A stretch of 64,000 bases of DNA from the NCBI GenBank assembly GCA_016584305.1, contig JACEEZ010022579.1:23501-87500 (forward strand). The letters are read 5' to 3'. This DNA comes from Chionoecetes opilio (taxonomy: Eukaryota > Arthropoda > Malacostraca > Decapoda > Majidae). The translations under genes and the position numbers were made by a program. The notes below the pieces were generated by a model that was given only the letters and a program-made list of their open reading frames with translations, ran no database searches and was not told where the DNA came from. Position 1 is the first letter of the stretch; each line of letters begins with the position of its first letter. This document shows positions 59,362 through 64,000 of the stretch, in pieces.

Positions 59362-61800
59362 TAGCCGAGCAATGAGGAGTTCAACCCAAACAAGTGGGAG
59401 AAAATGTTTATGCACTGTTTTACTTAACCCTTGTTTTCTTATACTTGTACTTACATTAAAGTTATAAATATATACTAATGCGATGCAAAATTTCCTCAGG
59501 AAGCCGATAGTGGTCTCAGTGTTTCTTAATATCCAATGGTATTGTCAGCAAATGGAGTAGGAGTGAGGTGTATGAAGTTGTTCATTTTCGATCAAGTCAC
59601 ACATTCCAGTCTTTTACTCCAGCTGTTCGAATGCATATAAAGTAATATATACAGCTGTGACGATTATATTATCCTTAATTACACGCCGCAACCTCCCTTA
59701 TTTGACTCAAAATGTTATGATAAGATCTTAAAATTAGAAAGTGTAATTGATTTTGTCGCAAGTATACTGTTGTCATTCTTTTATTGAAGCAGAAAGCATC
59801 GTCACGTCAGCTGAACGCTGACGCACTTCACTGACATACTTTTCTTGCTCTAGCAAGAAATCTCTTGCCGGTCGGGCAAGCATCTTCTTAGGATGATTGA
59901 ACAGCAAGCGAAATTTGAGCAAGCGAAATTTTTTCTCTTGCAAGATAAATGTTTCTTGCTTCCCCGCAGAAAACGCTTTAATAGTGCAGGCAATCCCACA
60001 CTTACATTCAAGCTAATTTTAGAGTTTCAAATAAACCTGTGTGGGTACAAATTGTGGATTTCACAGATTTGTGGGTGCTACTGCAGTTGAATACAATACA
60101 AGGTACGTAGTTATAACCATTCTCAACTTGTAGATCTGGCCATTTGCAGTATTCATATCCCCAAAATCAGCCGTAGGAAATGAATAATAACAAGGTGGGT
60201 CTAGTAGGCGGAACCCCCCAATTAGGTTATATTACATAACCAATATCCAGGATAGGTTAGTGAACTAGCAGGAGGGTGGGGGGGTCGTGAACTTTGCCCC
60301 AAAAAATATCAGGAGAGTATTGTTCAATAGGGAGCATTGTATTAATCTGCAGTTTTACTGATTTTTTATCCCCCTGACACTTGTAAAGTGTTTAGATAGG
60401 ATCAAAGTATCATATCTTATGATCCCCCTAACATGTCTCAGAACCATTAGAATGCCGGCAGTGGTGATGGTGTTAACAATAACAATTAATAATAATAATA
60501 TAAATAATAATAATAATAATCACCCAAAGGCATACAGGAAAAAAACCCAACCATATACATACATGAGGAAAAAAAAACTGAGCTACGGATACTATTCAAA
60601 TAAGTAGATTATGTATACTGTTAAGTATTATTGAGGTACAGCTTTTTACAAAAAAAAAAAATTCACAATGCTGTGTATAGAAGTATCCACAAGAGTAAGG
60701 CTGTATTCATTTAAAGCTCAGTTCAAAGCTCAGGAGCCCATTATGTACACAAGCAGGGAAGCTCCTGTGCTTCTCTATCATTGTCTACCGTCAACAGCAC
60801 TATAGTCGCCACTGCACTTATGTCGCCAGTTGCCATATATTTTGCATTTTAGCATCACTACAGACTTGTACGTGCCACTAAAGAGGCATGCACAGTAGAT
60901 TATACAGGGTGTAGCACGAGTTTCTGCAAATATTGATACAGTTGAAAGAACATGTAATTCTAGGTAGAAAATGTTCTATACGCATATGCTTTTTGAGACT
61001 TCCCTTAGACGTGAGAAGAAATGAGAACAATCACGGAGGCCGGTATTATCACAGCATAGGCGATGAATGGATGTATGCAATATGTACTCACGGTTGCTCC
61101 TCGGTGAAATAATGAATTATTTAATCATTATCTTTACTAGTATTGGACTCTTCCACTTATAAAGAAAGATTCTAAAGATAATATGGTGTGGTTTTTCTCT
61201 GTCTTTGTTTATGACCGAGAGAATTTTTTTTTTAAATATAGATAAATTTCCCCTCAAAATATGTTTCAAATACTAGTGTTTCAAACATATATATGTATGT
61301 ATGTTATGACATACATACATATATATATATGTATGTTCCTAGTTAACATACAGTAGACAAAAAAGTCCACCATAGTTTTCTTCGTTGCTTATCAACTATC
61401 CATTGATACCTCATAAGTAAAGATCGGATAAAAATTGAAGGTGAAAGAAATTGTATTTGAATAACTTACATTTTGCAAAAACGAGCTGTAAGCAATTTTT
61501 TTTTGTTTGCCTAAGTGTTACGTCAGTAAACCTTATAACGGTCTTGAAAATAGGTTCCATTTCATTTTTTATATAGTTATTTATCATGAATGTTTGCAGT
61601 AACTCAGGCACACCTGGTCCCTTCATGCAGGTCAGGATATTAGTCACTCTGTTTCAGAAGGCGCCACCTTCTGAATTGTCGCCAGGTTTGAGCACTTTTC
61701 AGAACATACCGGGTTGGTATTTTAATTGCTCAGATGCACTTCTTTTTCGTTTATTGTTTTGTGCATTTGGGTGTGTTAACGGGTTCCTGACTCAATAAGG
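59362..61800. other. No gene seen; AT-rich with small repeats
   Basis: AT-rich, with an AAT microsatellite at 60,487-60,521, an A run at 60,650-60,660, a palindromic ATGTATGTTATGACATACAT near 61,293-61,318, and short open frames without motifs. TATACAGGGTGTAGC at 60,901 resembles the end of a mariner-type repeat but no partner end was found. Confidence 0.5.
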
Positions 61801-61809
61801 ATGTTATTG

Positions 61810-61900
61810 TGAGGCTGGGAACCTCGAACCCATGGTACTGCGACAATACCTTTTATTATCAGCGGCAACAAAGCCACTGAGCTTTGGTGCGCTCCCGGCA
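61810..61900 (-). repeat. Possible degenerate tRNA-like / SINE head
   Basis: On the minus strand a D-arm-like AAGCTCAGTGGCTTTGTTGCC is followed about 50 bp later by GGGTTCGAGGTTCCC, which resembles a B box. The spacing and stems do not fold into a normal tRNA. It could be an old SINE head or a coincidence. Confidence 0.3.
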
Positions 61901-62121
61901 GCTGTTTTACGTTTTCGCACGCATAGCCAAACGTATAAGTAATCACTGAAATGCATCAGGAAACTCAAAAATAGCATTATAATTGATATTTTATCGTCAA
62001 AATTGATGTAAACAAATGAAGCGTGGCGCTCGCGTGGTACGGGGAGGGGAGGGAAATGTAAATCCCTATACATATCCTTATATAGGACAAACTATCTACC
62101 AGTGTGTTGCCTAAGGCCACA

Positions 62122-62352
62122 TTATATGACTTTAACAGATTTTTTTCTTGCTTGAATTTTCGATGTATTCAGGGTGGGCGCCTCCCCTAAGAGTCTCTCA
62201 TGCGGTACTTTGTCGAATGCCTTAGGAAGGCATTCGAAGTCCAGGTATATAATATCACAGTCCTCATCATTATCGGCTGCCTCATAAACTTTCCTATGAA
62301 AGCTCAATAAATTGGTGAGACATGACCTATCACCCTTGCTTGGTACACTCAT
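62122..62352 (-). pseudogene. Short CR1-like reverse transcriptase fragment
   Basis: About 50 recognisable residues: GDRSCLTNLLSFHRKVYEAAD, then IIYLDFECLPKAFDKVPHERLL. This spans the region before motif A and motif A itself of a LINE RT; in an intact protein the residues between LDF and KAFD would differ. The rest of the element is absent on both sides. Confidence 0.78.
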
Positions 62353-62585
62353 ATTGGGAATAATTTACCAACAATATGCTTTTCTAAATGCTCTATAATG
62401 TTTTTTGCAATTATTATTATTCTGTAGATTCAAATAATTTGCCTACCACTGAAGGCAAGACTAACGAGTCGGTAATATACAATAGTGAATAAATACTATT
62501 AATATACAAAGTGAGTGAGAAGGAACTAATGATTTTATAGGAAATAGTACATGAAAAGGGGAGCATGTAATCCAGACAGAGTATA

Positions 62586-62655
62586 AATTACAACGTCTAC
62601 TCTGAGACAAAATCTGAAACTGTTCTGATTTTGTCTCAGAGTAGTCGTTGTAATT
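62586..62655. other. Near-perfect 29-bp hairpin with 12-base loop
   Basis: The left arm 62,586-62,614 (AATTACAACG ... GACAAAATC) and the right arm 62,627-62,655 (GATTTTGTC ... CGTTGTAATT) pair with a single mismatch. The loop is TGAAACTGTTCT. No coding frame and no repeat of it elsewhere in the window. It may be a recent inverted duplication, a transposon tip or an RNA hairpin. Confidence 0.8.
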
Positions 62656-62845
62656 CCTCAACTAAGTCACTTTATTAATTCCTCTACCAAACCCGAAAGC
62701 ATACACTACCAGGGTTGTTCTCTCTTATTATCTTGTTATTTGAATTTCCAATTGTCTTGTGTATTAGTTTAGGCAAATATAATTTCATTCTCAGATGACT
62801 TGTTTTTAAAAATTTTGTATATTAGTTTTTACTAATTATTGCAAT

Positions 62846-62900
62846 AATGTTTTTTGCCTGATAATGCCAATAGTTTGGCGAAACGTTGTTCATTAAACCA
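62846..62900 (+). repeat. Penelope-type 3' motif
   Basis: GCCTGATAATGCC, a short loop and TTTGGCGAAACGTTG form a small stem and match the GCCTGAxGATGC ... GCGAAACGTTG motif that I recall from the 3' ends of Penelope-like and some other retroelements. No GIY-YIG or RT frame accompanies it, so it would be a 3' end fragment. Confidence 0.5.
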
Positions 62901-62947
62901 CAACACATGTGAAGAAGAGCGTTTATGTTGCCCTGAAAACCATCCAT

Positions 62948-63377
<430 letters not shown>

Positions 63378-63478
63378 AGTAGAAATTTTAAATGCCTGAG
63401 CGGGAAGCCTTGTTATCTGTCCCCCCACACCTTTCCCCCCAGCAGTTGAAGGCGAGACACCATCACCTGTCTTAATTA

Positions 63479-63520
63479 CCACACACACACATACACACAC
63501 ACACACACACACATATACAC
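63479..63520. repeat. CA microsatellite
   Basis: CA dinucleotides with two T interruptions. The sequence on both sides (63,378-63,880) shows no gene. Confidence 0.9.
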
Positions 63521-63885
63521 TTAACACTAATTTTTCATCATCTGGCAGGGCAAACCTAAAAACAGCAGCTCGATCTGCTGGAGTCACTCTCAAACTCAAA
63601 GCACACACTGTAATAGTGGAGCCGAGAGGAAAAAATAAGGTATTATTTTACGATAGGACCAAACTTCCCTACACAATTGGGAGCATAGTTTTTGTTTTCT
63701 TATTGTATTCTAAGAGACATTTTGCCTTATGAGCTTTCCGCTGCAAATCAATAGTTTCGGAGATATAGAACATTTTAGGTGGGAGAAGGAATACGTCTCC
63801 TTGTTTACAAAATGCCTCCCTCTTCCTCTTCTTGTGACCTGCATCGCTTTTGTTTCGAAGTAAGTTTTCCGTGCGCACCCGTGGC

Positions 63886-63977
63886 TAGGAGGTTAATCTC
63901 GGGGTTTGGTATTTTATTAAACTTTTTTATTATTGGACCCAGTGTTACTGAGCTCCAACTAACCAGTTAACCTCCTA
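63886..63977. repeat. Small element with perfect 11-bp inverted ends
   Basis: TAGGAGGTTAA at 63,886-63,896 is exactly inverted as TTAACCTCCTA at 63,967-63,977, 70 bp apart. A related TAGGAGGTTA occurs at 37,611. It may be a very short MITE; no target duplication is clear. Confidence 0.4.
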
Positions 63978-64000
63978 AGGTTAAAGGTTAGGTAAGGTAA

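Noticed and set aside
60901..60915. Mariner-type end (TATACAGGGTGTAGC)
   Set aside because: No matching inverted end or transposase was found nearby.

Overview
This window is eukaryotic, repeat-dominated intergenic DNA. The best guess is a decapod crustacean, probably a crab. The guess rests on jockey-type retrotransposon proteins, a tRNA-Val-derived SINE whose tail carries an ACAACTAGATGAATAC core, and very long simple repeats, all of which I associate with decapod genomes. I found no intact host gene, no rRNA gene and no credible functional tRNA gene. Every protein-coding stretch I recognise belongs to a transposable element, and every one is broken.

Layout, left half (1-37 kb). A GC-rich minisatellite with a 44-bp unit fills 1-10,978, 16,526-18,281 and 25,758-34,880. 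Five unique-looking spacers interrupt it and give it a higher-order structure. Two large elements split the array. The first (10,979-16,525) is a 5'-truncated jockey-like LINE, itself interrupted on the opposite strand by a second LINE. The second (18,282-25,757) is a non-coding LTR retrotransposon with a visible PBS and polypurine tract. Its right LTR contains three head-to-tail Helitron-like elements, each carrying a 33-bp minisatellite. The left LTR preserves the empty site, so the Helitron boundaries (A|TC ... CTAG|T) are well supported. A second copy of the LINE 3' end lies at 35,500-36,925.

Layout, right half (37-64 kb). After a fold-back element (37,351-37,804) and about 780 bp of TGCG/TGCC simple repeat, a 17.3-kb block (39,628-56,971, minus strand) is an errantivirus-like Ty3/gypsy element. 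It has 1.1-kb LTRs, a 4-bp target duplication, PBS, gag, protease, RT, RNase H, integrase and an F-type env. A splice donor in the first codons of gag and an acceptor immediately before env are in phase. At least five younger insertions have broken it: a 2.2-kb element with a TATACCC minisatellite in the 3' LTR, a jockey LINE inside env, a tRNA-derived SINE inside the protease, a ZBED/hAT transposon in the 5' LTR, and a small MITE-like repeat in the same LTR. The last 7 kb hold a second SINE, an RTE-like LINE fragment, a CR1-like RT scrap, a near-perfect 29-bp hairpin, a Penelope-type 3' motif and a 430-bp AT repeat.

The order of events can be read from the nesting: satellite, then LINE and LTR insertions, then Helitrons; and separately gypsy element, then jockey, SINE, hAT and MITE. 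Base quality seems poor (inflated homopolymers, many single-base gaps) at 1-1,000 and about 29,100-35,900, so frames and repeat lengths there should not be trusted.
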